Shown in pieces: positions 11,901 through 50,183 of a stretch of 64,000 bases of DNA (position 1 is the stretch's first letter; every line of letters starts with the position of its first letter). Source of the DNA: Ascidia mentula (Eukaryota; Chordata; Ascidiacea; Phlebobranchia; Ascidiidae). Under the pieces are notes generated by a model that searched no databases, was not told where the DNA came from, and saw only the letters and a program-made list of their open reading frames with translations. The position numbers and the translations under genes were made by a program. The stretch is from the NCBI GenBank assembly GCA_947561715.1, contig OX387204.1, positions 1,989,001-2,053,000 of the forward strand. The letters run 5' to 3'.

Positions 11901-12170
11901 TCTCATGTCAATGCGCAACGCAATGTAAATAAAAAATGTGTTTTGGCTCGGTGATTTCCTTTGTGTATATTTACATCTGATAAAGCGAGATAATTTTTTA
12001 ACAAAATAAGAAACCAATATTTTCAACTGTACCAAGACCAGAAACTTTCAGTGTGTGTGTACAACTCATGCAAAAAAAAAATGTATGTATTTTAATTTCC
12101 AGCTCCGAAAATTGCGCCGATGATGGCGAAGACCCTAAAGACCATTAATAAACTGCGGATGAGGAGGTAG
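5914..12170 (+). CDS. ELOA: Elongin A (transcription elongation factor B subunit 3), complete
   Basis: There are sixteen coding exons: 5914-5991, 6146-6202, 6396-6626, 6890-6958, 7020-7416, 7476-7571, 7632-7738, 7833-7889, 8488-8656, 9158-9211, 9273-9367, 9646-9747, 10275-10356, 10760-10882, 11706-11822, 12103-12170. All phases join, giving 633 residues. Residues 1 to about 80 form a TFIIS N-terminal-like (LW) domain. A long charged, Lys-rich linker follows, with two copies of an EYDP...NW element. Then come SRRMQIYSGQK and a BC-box (S424-L-x3-C429-x2-V432) that binds elongin C. Next is the F-box-like block around ESWRELYLRLHDAREAKL, and the terminal signature KIAPMMAKTLKTINK. Elongin A stimulates RNA polymerase II elongation with elongins B and C, and can act in a cullin-5 ubiquitin ligase. 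The protein is shorter than the vertebrate one (about 770), mostly in the linker. An AATAAA lies 53 bp after the stop. Confidence 0.95.
6270..6320 (+). other. Hammerhead-ribozyme-like fold in elongin A intron 2 (weak)
   Basis: CTGATGA (6275-6281) is followed by a possible stem II (GAGC, loop AGT, GTTC), then GAAA (6294-6297). Stem III is CATT/AATG with a 6-nt loop, and the TTAG after it can pair with the CTAA before the core. The base paired with A15.1 is A rather than U, and one extra T sits before stem II. It is unrelated in flanks to the minus-strand hammerhead repeats and may be chance. Confidence 0.25.
8040..8240 (+). repeat. tRNA-derived SINE-like element in elongin A intron 8
   Basis: An A-box-like TGCGTAGTCAGTAAAGC starts near 8048 and a B-box-like GTGAATTCAAACC lies at about 8088-8100. 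The spacing of about 40 bp is typical of a tRNA-derived RNA polymerase III promoter. Downstream sequence (GGGCTAATTAGATCCAATC, then a TA-rich tail) is unrelated to tRNA, as expected of a SINE body. No acceptor stem was found. Target-site duplications were not resolved. Confidence 0.45.
11465..11545 (-). repeat. Degenerate tRNA-like or SINE head in elongin A intron 14
   Basis: On the minus strand GGATTCGTGGCCAGGATAACC resembles a tRNA D-arm/A-box with a small deletion. It is followed by CCTGGATTCGAATCTTAG, a B-box-like T-arm. Pairing of the T-stem is poor and no acceptor stem was seen, so this is a decayed tRNA-related repeat at best. Confidence 0.3.
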
Positions 12171-12222
12171 CGACATCTACCGGCTGTCGATATTTTAGTT
12201 GCAACGGCAGTTTTTGCGGAAA

Positions 12223-12228
12223 AATAAA
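12223..12228 (+). terminator. Poly(A) signal of elongin A
   Basis: AATAAA lies 53 bp after the elongin A stop codon in a short AT-rich 3' UTR. Confidence 0.6.
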
Positions 12229-15200
12229 GTGGGATAGTCTTGCATTTCTAAAATCCTACCTACATAATATTATTTGTTGATTTGAGATCCTGTTTACTGT
12301 TTCACAATATGTCGTGTACGATATGCACATGTTATTTGACACACAATTGCAAACTTTTTACTGTTCATGGCACGTGCGATGTTGTCCAAAATAAATAGCT
12401 GATTGCGCAATAATATCAAAATATTTTCGTCAGGTATGATGTTATAAGTCATGGTACCGCCATATCCGGTTTTTCGTATATTGTCCATAAAGTCGACCAC
12501 CGACCTATAGACACTTTTTCAACGAACTGACTTATTGCCCGCCTTCTGCTCTATGACGCAGCTGTCTATTTGTATTGGTGATTGTTTTAAGTGTTTGGTG
12601 ATTTTGTGATATAAAACGACTGTTATTTTACCTTGCACGATGGATTCTTGTCTTGCAACTTTTATTTATTGGTTACGATGGTTTTGTTTATCGCCCAGTC
12701 CTGCGAATAAACACGGTTTCTTATTTTTCCGTTGTCTGCTGAAAACAGGTGTTAGTTGCTTCGTGATCAACTAGAAAAAACATTTGGTTCTATACATCGC
12801 GCGGCCATGAATTAAAATCCCGTGAAATCCATGTACAAATAGGGACCGCGTATTGAATGCGCAGGTATAGTATATACACTGTATATAAAACCAATCCTGA
12901 TTACAGTCGACAAAGAACTAACAGAAAACGTTGGGTTACCAAACCGCAAAACAAGCAGCTTCTAAAATTACCCCTGTTTCGTCGGGCTTGACAAGTCGCA
13001 TGCTTAACAGGTCACTATTTGTTACTCAATACTTTGTGTTTCGCTGCAATGCCCTGGCGTAGTTTAAATCCTTAGGAAAAGTCTGAACGTGGTTTAAAGG
13101 GGCAAAAAGTAGGTGAAATTATTTACGTAAAATAAATTTGTTGCGGAATCACGGAATTGTCGTTTATGCGCATGCGCAAATGATTCGCCTGGTCGATTTT
13201 ACAAAATACTTTTCTTCGTAACAAGGTGGGAAAATATTTTGGGAAAAAAATTCGTTTTTGTACTTGCTTTTAAAACTTCGCACGTTAAGATTTGTAGATG
13301 ACATGGTACTGCTTTTAGACCAGACATGTATATTTGTTTTGTTTATTAAGATACGTGAGCATTTTGTCAATTTTGTATCATACGTAAATACGTTGACGTT
13401 GCTATGATATTAACATGACATGATGCAGTACAAGCCATGTTGGCGCGGTAGAAGTTGTTAGGAAAGTCAATTAAAGAAATGTTTTAAGGGCCTTTTCGCA
13501 GTTGTTTGTAAGTAGTGGGAGTAAAAAATTCAACAAGAGTAACTATACCGAATGCACCCTGAAAAATCAGTTACTATAATCATTTTATTTTTCCTGTCGT
13601 AATGGCAAGTATAGTTGCGCTGTAAGCCTGTAAATGAGTACAATAAAATGACAAAAAACGAACAGCTTTGAACTAAAGGGGTTGTAGGAAGCTGCAAGGA
13701 TGGAGTAATGTACATACTAAGAGCAAGACACATATGAATAATCATACACAAGCAACACTCATTTGAATTTTAGTGCATCTTGCCACAAAACCTTGTTTAA
13801 AATGCTTGTGTAAATTGTATTAAGGTGCTTGTTAAGTTGTGTTATGTTAGAGCAAATTATGTGTTGGTATGATTTCCGTTTAAACAGATAGGAAGTTGTT
13901 AATTGTACAATGCAACTTGATTGCCCTTTTGCCAATCCTTTCATTGATGTTTTGTGTTGGTCAATTTTTGAGTTTAGATAAGAAAATACTTAGATTTTTA
14001 AGTTTGATTCAGCTATGCTGCATTATCATGAAACATATGCAACAGTAAAAACGAGGTGCTCACTTGCATACATACACGATAGAAATATTGATTTTTATTG
14101 TAATAATCAAATAAAAACACAGCTGTTAAACCAGGAAGACTTCTTAGAATGCAAGTTTACATAATTATTTTGATGCATATTTTTAATTATATAGTGAATC
14201 TGTGGAGAGGTTTGAATATTCTGGCTTTTATTTGTATATGCGTATTTCACAAACAGCCAAGTTGTTTTTTATAAATAAAACACATTTTCAAGGAATTCAA
14301 CCTTGAACACATTGTCAAGGAATTTTTTTTTGTCAACATTGTACTACGTAGAGGTGAAAAACATCACATAAGGTATTTTCACATAACTTAATCTATGACT
14401 CTTTGTATGTGACATAATGAGATGGCCGGCAAATACATAAAATGTAGTTTTATGCAAAAAATTATTTCTGTAACATCCATACTGGTTTATTGTTTTTGCC
14501 TGGTTGGTTGAGGCAATGCTAGATCATTTTTAATTCATACATAGCCTTCCGCAGCCTTCTGTTCTAGGCCATCCTGAATAATTCAGCAGTAGCCATCCTG
14601 CTTCACTGTGGTGAACATATACACATACTCTTTAAGATGGGCTGCTGGTGGAAGACATTATTTGTGCTTACAGTAGAACATTTTTTGTGTTTCGTTTGTT
14701 TGGTTTGGATGTTTTAGTGCAGATTCACTTATCTAAATTTTTACTTTTATTTCAACTCATAATCATTATACCTTATCAAGCTAGTAATTTGATTAGGTTT
14801 TTTACTTCAGAAAAAGGGATTTGACAACTGAAATAAAAGTGTAGTTTTATTTCTTATGGATAATTATTATGATTTGAAGAGAGCTTGCATATATGGCCAC
14901 TGTTTCCACTTGCTTAGGCCTCATCAGTACATGATCCAAATTGCCAGGTAAAGATTTCCACTTTGTGGTGAATATGTAGTTTTTATAAAGTAATATTATT
15001 TGGCAAACGTGTTGTGGGCGAGCGGGGTTCATACAGTTCGAGCACAATGGCACCAAATAACACATTTCCGTATTTTGTAAAGCTAAATTGGCGTTCGGAA
15101 TGTGAACGCGGCGCAATTGTGACGCAAAAACGTTGCGCGCGTTTTTTGTCACGGCTTTAGAACCGACATTCCGATGTATCTTGCTAAATTGGTTGACTTC

Positions 15201-18200
15201 TTGCGTTTTGTTGGCGTTCCGTAATTGCTGGGTGCCGTGCGCACTCAGCTTCACGCTTTTCTATCTGAAAAGACTACGTCGGTGTTGCTTACGTGTCGTG
15301 CGAAACGGCGTGACCAGCGACCGAGCACTGAAAGACAACCAATCGGAAATTTTGTGGGGTTTTACGCCCCTACCGTTTTACATTTGGGGAACTCACAGAC
15401 AAAAAGAACGTTTGTTATCAGTCACAAAAATGTATGTATCTCTGAGTGCATGTACTAACAAATGAGCCAAGTCTACCTATTAATGTTAAAATGTCTTTGA
15501 TGAATTCTTGTAAAAAAATCGAAGACGTCACAACATAGCAAAGTAGCGGAAGCGTTGGTTGCCTTAACGGCATTGTCAACAATGGCCCATAGAACGCATT
15601 GTTACGTCACACTTGGTATTTGTCTTGGTGTTACACCAATGCGGAAAGCGCGTAAGAGCCAATAATGTCGTGTCCGGGTAAAGGTAAACGCCTTAAGAAA
15701 ACCAATCGGTTGTTGTGTTTTCATACTACTGTGGTACTTCTACAAGTAACTGCCTCACATTTGTTTTCAAACTGATTTTCTATCAGTGGTTTGTCCGATA
15801 ATTGTCGCGAAAACATGACTTTTGGGATTGTTTTATATTGAAGGCCACAGAAAGTAGGTATCGCCCTTGTAATGCAGTATCGCGATCAAATTGGAACCAC
15901 ATTTGTTTTCCAATATTACATTCAACTTTGACTTTCGAAATCCCACGTTTCGTGGTTAAACTTTCAGCCACCTTTTAACGAATGTTACCTTCGGTATATC
16001 CAACTATATTCCTGTTTTGATAAAAGCCTAGCTTTTACGGCCAACTTATGTGCAAGTGTGTAATGTATCAAAAGATTACTGTTCAAACTTAGCGACGGTG
16101 GCTTCCCCTTATCGAACTTGCTATCTATATTGATAGAGTGCGACTAACCGATCTTGTTTGCCAAGCTAACACATGGTAATGGTACTTCTCATGGGTAAGC
16201 TTAAATGTGTTTTGAATTATATTTGCTGGTGTTTCAGGTGGTAGGTATTTTTTTATATTGTCGAAGAATTTCGCAGATATATTTGAGTCCTTTGCGTCAT
16301 TTCCAGTTGACTAAAATTTTATTTGTAAATTAAATTTTATCACAAAAATGTCATAAAGTTTTTGTCAAAAAAACAATTTTGATTTTGTCCTGATCCTAGT
16401 ATAGACCTATTTGTAAACCCAAATCAGCACAAACAGCCGTTATCGGACGTTTTAAATGCACTTCATCATTCCATATTGTTATCTGCCACGACCACATGTC
16501 TCAATTCCGGGGTAGGGTTCTCTTGCAATGAGAAGCGTACGTTGTTGTTCGGGCCACTGATGCACAGAGGTTGTGTAAAACGTCGCAGTCAATCGATGAA
16601 TATTGATTAAAACACGCTCGGGGCCAGAGTCTGATTGCTGGCTTAATTCGCCGACGCAAGTCCCACAAATTGAACGCAAGCTGTTGCTTTGTTGTTCCTT
16701 CGTTTTGTATTGCTCGCATTTCAAGAACTGTCAGCGGTAAGATTGACAGAACGACAGGCCCTGTGCGTGGGTTGATTTGGTAAAGGCTGCTCACAAGGCA
16801 TAGCGAAACATCCTGTCACATTGTGTGTTATGAGTTGGGTTTGTGTTTGTTGTGTAAGTTTATTGGATGCAATTCTGTGTAGTTTTGGACATCTTGCCAC
16901 TGCCACTTGCTTTGTTTGTTCAATCGTCAAAAAGGTTAAATGGAAAAAAGTTGTTCGCGAATTTGTTGCTTCGTTCAATACGAGTAAGTTGGACAAAGTA
17001 AAAGCTATATTTTGTCCATCAAAAGCTTCAGGAAAAAACGTTTTTTTGTCATGCTTCACTTTGGTGCACGTCGCAACAATATTAAAAGGCCCGGTTCATT
17101 AGCAAGCGAGTTTAATGCTGCAGCCTACCCCCTCCGCAGTCCTTGCTATTAAATTTTCATCGATTTGTGCCGTCCCCCTACTCTGCCTTGGGCACAATGA
17201 CGCTACAACGAACAAGTTCTCCGTCCGTTCAATAATTTATATTGTGTGCCTGTTATCCGTCCTTGCGTCCTTACGCAACCGCTCCAGTTTTTAAAAGTTA
17301 CGGAGGTACGCGAACGTCTCTTTGTGTCAGTTTTTCTTTCGTTAACGCGAAGGTGTTTTATTTCTCGATATGTTGCATCAGATGTGTAAATAGTGCAATA
17401 TGCAACAGACTAACCCTATATTGCAAAAAATGTAAGATTTTACGAGAAGGTTTTATTTTTGAATTATAATAAACGCGAGCATGCAGTTGCGATCGAGTAA
17501 TTAAATTCCCTTGCCCAAAAACAATAACGGCGACACTAAAATAGACCAACTAAACCATAGTCTCGTCGAAATTAATTCGATTTTGTCGTTGTTTTAGCCG
17601 CGACGGGGCGCGGCGAGCAATAGGCGCCGTTTCTTAAGCAACCATAAGCGAAACGAGGTAATTGCCTTGGTTACTGTAACCTTGCAAACGATGGTGGGCG
17701 CAAGACCACTTTGCCCCCCAACTTTAATCAATACACCAATTACTGAAATGACGTCACATTTCTGCTATTCCGCGCGGGCAGAGTGGTCTGAACATTTATC
17801 GGGAATCGATGGCGAGCTCTCTGTATTTTCGCGTGCCCCTGACAGCAAGTTTAATCTGCCGCGAGCGCAAAAGGCCTCCGGGCCATATTTGCTGCCGACA
17901 CAACGCGGTTTCTTGCAAGTGTTCCGGCATCGAATGGTGCGCAAAACTGGCGATAAAAATAATTTTCGAACGGGGTTTAGATTTTCGTTAATTAGACTTG
18001 ATGCTTGAAGGTCATCAGTGTTTGGAATAGCGAAAATGTCATCAAAAGGTCAGCGTAGTTACCAGTTTAAAGAAGGTTTGTGGTTGACGAGGATGGCAAA
18101 ATAATATACATTAATGTTTTTTTTTTTAAATCAGTTGCTTTAATTCCCATCATTGGAAAACAACTAAATTCAGACCTTAATATTTACAAGAAGACAGTGC

Positions 18201-18864
18201 TGGGGTTGTGATTGTGGTTTTATTTCAATATTTTGTTGGGACTAAGTCTGAAGGTTCTTTTCCTTGTGTCAGTATTTGTAGTTGGAGAAAAGTTTTTGTT
18301 GTGGTTTTCTTTATGGCTAGGTGCGTGGGTCTTTAACAATGAGAACGAAATTTGGGGATACTTTTGTTGCATTTTGTGTCTGTGAACCTTTAACTTGCTG
18401 AACATGCAGAGCCAAACATATGATTTTTATGGGAGAACGCCACTTTTTTGTTTGTTATTCATTTCCATTTTTTGAATGTGGTGCATGATTACTGAGCTGT
18501 TGTAGTTGGTTTCTGTAAGTTACAGGAAGTTAAACAAAGAAAAATTGCATTTAAATATTTCCTGTATTGGTAAGTTTAAACATTACAGTGCAGTTTGCTG
18601 TCCAGGATGTGTGTGTGAATTCTGTCAACAATATGAACCTGTTGATATTAAAAAAATATATATAATAGTTTTGGATGGTAGATTTAATGCAGTTGCAGCA
18701 AAAGTGTGTTCTGTAATAATGGCCGAGTAAATGCCTCTTTGTTTCTTTTATTATCTTTGAAAATGAATGGAAAATTGTTTGCAGAAAATAGTTAAGTGAA
18801 TGTAACAATAACAGTTGGTTGCAAACAACGTGATATCGCACTTTTGTGCTTGCCTTTGAGTTAG
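12229..18864. other. 6.6 kb intergenic region, no supported gene
   Basis: The stretch between elongin A and synaptotagmin contains only short frames (up to about 135 codons) without recognisable motifs, codon bias or splice continuity. Some parts are richer in CG dinucleotides (about 15000-15450 and 17580-17990) and could hold promoter elements. A hammerhead-like repeat relic lies at 14881-14937, and a TGACGTCA palindrome at 17749-17756. Upstream non-coding exons of synaptotagmin probably lie near the right end, since an acceptor (TTGAGTTAG) precedes the start codon by 17 bp. Confidence 0.5.
14881..14937 (-). repeat. Hammerhead-type repeat, copy D (degenerate)
   Basis: The minus strand keeps CTGATGA, then a weak stem II, then GAAACAGTGGCCAT, and ends in TGCAAGCT. 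This matches the order of the better copy at 34268-34322. The cleavage triplet is lost and stem I pairs poorly, so it is a decayed family member. Confidence 0.45.
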
Positions 18865-18881
18865 GGGGCATTAAACTAAAC

Positions 18882-22447
<3,566 letters not shown>

Positions 22448-24767
22448 CGTCATCTAATGATGACGTAGGTCGCTTTGTACAAAGCCTTTTCATCTTCTAG
22501 TGACTGCGGCAGTTTGTAATATTTTTTTAGGTAGCTTTTTACCGTCTTGCGCGGTGGATTTGGAGTTAAATGATCACTGCAGGGGGAAAAGATATTCAAA
22601 TCTATACTTTTGTTCCAGTAGCATTGGTAGCGGCTCTAACTTTTATTTTGTTCAAAAATCGCGAGAAAGAACGTCGCCGACCCTTCATCCACACCCCCAC
22701 TTTGGTACCAAAGCGTTTTAGAACTTTTTCAATTGTTGTTTTTGGATGCCGTCGATCTTTAAAATGTTGAAAAGCCACTAACTTTACAGCTCCGAATATC
22801 CTTGAAGCCGACATTCACGTCCGGGTTCACCCCCCACTTTGTAATCTCGCAATCTCCCACGTATCGACAATGAGTGCAATGTGTTGTGTCGTATATATTT
22901 GTTCCGAATAGCTTCGGCCGATTTAACCCGCGGAAAGCGCGACTCGTTGTTCTCCAACCTTTGTACATACGCCGCTAATCCTGTCGCCGCTTTCCATATC
23001 TTTTTAGCTTATGTTTTTGCACAATCCGTATCCCAGTACAACCCTCCAATGCAGTCACTTCTTTTTTGCAATTCGTTTTTACGGTTTTTTAATAGTTCCC
23101 TACTCTCTGCTATACAAGACGCACCAACAAGACACAAAACCTGATTAATTCACCGACAATCACCCAATTCACGCTTGTACATAGCGGCCAACATTCATTT
23201 TCTTGTGACGTAACAATCGCCGTTGTGATGTAGTTATGATCTGTAATTGTGGTGCGTATTTCGTTCAGCAGGCCAGGTCGGGTGCAAATGATTTGTAAAT
23301 ATATAGGTGTGATCGTTGTTGCTGGTACATAGACGCTTTTATTCTTCTTATTTCTCGTCTTAATCTTAATTTCATAGCTCAATCATTACAACCGAGCCTG
23401 ACAATGGATTGTCAGTTAACTGCCGATGAAGGACTTTAAATGCCTATAAATATGATATGATATTTGTAACCGTCACATTCCGTTTAACTTTGAAATGCCC
23501 TTGATCGGCAGTTCACAACAACCACAGAATAACCTTCAAACACCACTTGCAAACCTCTAATATTTAACTTAATTATTTCCATATGAGCGCAAAGAAGCAT
23601 TTACGATATATTCCAACAACCACGTAATCCCGACCACGTAATCATCTTGTTTTTTTACTTGTCCGTAAACTTATTTTATTATTGGCCGGTTTCTACCAGT
23701 TTCCCCACAACTTTCTGTAGCTTTTTGTGCCATTCTCTCTTTGTCGAGTCGTATTGTAACAATGACGCCATTGCTCACGTCACCGGTGACGTGGGCTTTG
23801 GCGTCATTACGGTGCTTGATATGTGTTGTATGTTGGTGCTCGTGTGGCTGTTATTAACATGATTTAACTTTGCACAACATTCCGACGGTGCTCGGCAAAT
23901 ATCGGACTTCTTCGGAATCCGAAGTCAGCGCGTCAGTAGTTACTGTACATAGCGCCATCTTGCGGTGGTTGTAGTTGCTGTTGTAGTTATGTGCTTGTGT
24001 TTGGTGCGGGTTGGATCGCAGCTGGCTCTGGCTTGTTTATTTTTTTCTGCGGCAAAAGGACCCATGTTTTTCCGCGCACTTGTCTTCTATCGTCCCCTCA
24101 TATAGAGCATATATTTGTGTTGTTTTTATGGCGGCTTTTAGTAAAGCCTGTGGACGAGAATAGGCATCTACTAATACAACAAGTACTGTTCTACTGTCGC
24201 GTGTTTGGGGTTATTGATGCTGGCACCTAGTTAGTATAAACGCAGATGTGCAGTTGAAGCAGTTGAAGCAGCACCAGTAAAAGTTCGTTTTCTTTGAATC
24301 GAGGAGATGTTTTTTCGCAATGAACGTTAGTGTGGTGGCAGGGTTGAATAGTTTTTCGATTAGCGGGGAATACCCAGCTCTTCGTACGTTTTGAATACGT
24401 TGAACATCAGCAAATCGACATCAATAAAAAATGTACTTACTAAAAGTGGTTGCCGTCCCTATTGCAAATCTACTCTCTCGGCCGTTTCAATTTCGTTCAG
24501 AGATTTCAGATTCTTGCACATTCCTGTCCAAGTTTTGCATCGCAGAACTTGAGGCAAAAAACGCTGTGGCGTTGGTTAATTAGGTCTGAGGCATTGGAAA
24601 ACAGAGAGGGAAAATAGTGACACCAGTTGACTCCACGCAGTGCATTCACCGACCTCGGCGTTTGTTGAAGCATTTTCAGAAGCCATGTGAACTGAACGCG
24701 ATAAGATTCCTGGCGTTCTGTACGCTGAGTGGAAAGAAGCATGGAGACGCCAGTTGCAAGTACCTCA

Positions 24768-24785
24768 TTATCTCAGGCGAGATAA
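24768..24785. promoter_or_regulatory. GATA-type palindrome upstream of the myosin gene
   Basis: TTATCTC-AGGC-GAGATAA is a perfect 7-bp inverted repeat holding two opposed GATA cores. It is about 450 bp before the myosin ATG and just upstream of a possible first exon. A regulatory role is inferred from position only. Confidence 0.3.
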
Positions 24786-25061
24786 CAAACACTTTTAAAG
24801 CGACTGCAACCTGAATCGTTCCTCTCTATTCTTGTGTAAGTATCGCATGAAGCTAATATCCTGTAATGCAGTTGGTTTCGAACAGAATTGCTTTTCGAAA
24901 AACTTAAATCTAAGGCGCAGAAGCCTCCGGTTTATGAGGGAAACCAGTTTTTTTAGAAAGCTTTGTAATGTTTTTCGGTACCCATGCAATTTAATATCTC
25001 AATTATCTTATTTATTTGCGACGTATAGTACATCACGCAAACTAAAATTATTTTGAGTGAT

Positions 25062-25113
25062 TCGCATACAGATTGCCACTGTTTCGACCTATGAGGTCTC
25101 ATTAGTGCAGCTT
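25062..25113 (-). repeat. Hammerhead-type repeat, copy A
   Basis: Minus strand: stem I strand AGCTGCA, core CTAATGA (one change from CTGATGA), perfect stem II GACC/GGTC with a 5-nt loop, GAAA, stem III CAG/CTG with a 7-nt loop, then a GTA cleavage triplet. The 3' strand of stem I is only partly complementary. The G-to-A core change would be expected to abolish cleavage. Confidence 0.6.
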
Positions 25114-25218
25114 GATGTGACTGGAGGAATTTTGTTTGATTTCTTGAAATCCTGTGAATTTACAAAATATTCAGCCAAAATTGTTTTCTTTCTGTAGGCA
25201 GTGACTTAGTTAACAACC

Positions 25219-49178
<23,960 letters not shown>

Positions 49179-50183
49179 ATATTAACTTTGCCGTCCACTC
49201 GAAAGGACAAGAAGTTTCAGCACAAAACACACACACTTGTGTATAAATTCCACTTATTTGGTACAGCAACCTGTACACACGTTACAACTGGTTGATTCGG
49301 ACCAAATTCATCATGTTTCTGAAAGGCCCTGGTTTGCTTCAAAACAAGCACAAGAAGTAAGCCGGGCGCCAAACCAACCGAAATATATCTGCTTGTATTT
49401 TGCTTCGCCTGTTTACCCACTCGTCCAGTTGATGCAGTACGAACCGTTGTACAGAACAATAAACTTACACCGCACATTCATTCCGAGCAGTTTTAGTTTA
49501 GTGTTGCACCTTATGCAATTACGAGGACGCTACACTTCGACAGGTTAAACAGGTCAAAAACTTGTAATTCTGCTAAAATGCTATTTATACCGGCGTCCTT
49601 GAAATGCGTACAAAATATTTAAAAAACTTCAGAAGGCTTCACAGGATAAGGCAAGTTTAAAAAACCTGCGTCGGCATTGCCAGTTAAAACACGCATAAAC
49701 ATTTATCTAATTCAAAGAAAAACAAACCCAAACTAAACACATAACTCCTCAGTAAACGAACAAAATATATAACTGTGGCAACTTTCTTGACAGGAAAAGT
49801 TACCCCTACACTTGATTGATCGTTATGGCAACCATCAAACAGCGATGCGCATGACGTAATTTTCAGGGTTTTCCGACCAATCAAGTTCGCTTGTTTTGAC
49901 CCTTGACCCAAAGCAGCGAAACGCTTCGGTTCAGTCTCTCGCATACTTTCAGTTATAACAAGCCTGTTTTTATCCGAGTCGGACAGAGACAGATTAGATT
50001 AGTCTCGTGGCGCTTGTGTTTGGTTTGTAATTTCTTTTCTGTTAATGTTTATTCATTGCTGACTTCTGTACAGCATTTAGGGAATATATTTATTGTCTAT
50101 ACTATTTAGGGTTTTTTGTTTGTTTGTTATTGGTTTGAGTTTTTTTGAATTTCGTCTGCAAAAAGATAAAAGTTTCTAACATC
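49179..50183 (+). other. Region between myosin and Tubby genes
   Basis: The left part is the myosin 3' UTR, with AATAAA at 49458-49463. The right part must hold the Tubby promoter and 5' UTR. No TATA box or other element could be supported, and no gene is seen on either strand. Confidence 0.5.
49458..49463 (+). terminator. Poly(A) signal of the myosin heavy chain gene
   Basis: AATAAA lies about 280 bp after the myosin stop codon, the first such signal downstream. Confidence 0.55.

Larger units (their letters stand above)
22448..25197. other. Region between synaptotagmin and myosin start
   Basis: No supported gene. The left part is presumably the synaptotagmin 3' UTR, though no AATAAA was seen until 24423-24428. 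The right part should hold the myosin promoter and a non-coding first exon. Candidate elements are a GATA palindrome at 24768-24785, a TATA-like TTTTAAAG near 24790, and a GTAAGT donor at 24836. That donor could splice to the acceptor ending at 25197. A hammerhead-type repeat relic sits at 25062-25113, inside that putative intron. Confidence 0.35.

Noticed and set aside
12294..12500. 68-codon minus-strand frame after elongin A
   Set aside because: Short and unsupported by splice sites or a recognisable family; kept as non-coding.
14847..15465. Overlapping frames of 110-135 codons on both strands in the intergenic region
   Set aside because: No recognisable motif, no splice continuity and opposite-strand overlap. 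The left end coincides with a hammerhead-type repeat relic. Treated as chance in a locally GC-richer stretch.
16479..17102. Minus-strand frames of 81-112 codons and an overlapping plus-strand frame
   Set aside because: The frames overlap each other in different registers with no domain-like composition or neighbouring exons.
17667..18008. 113-codon plus-strand frame upstream of synaptotagmin
   Set aside because: No motif, no phase link to the synaptotagmin exons, and CG-rich composition explains the scarcity of stops.
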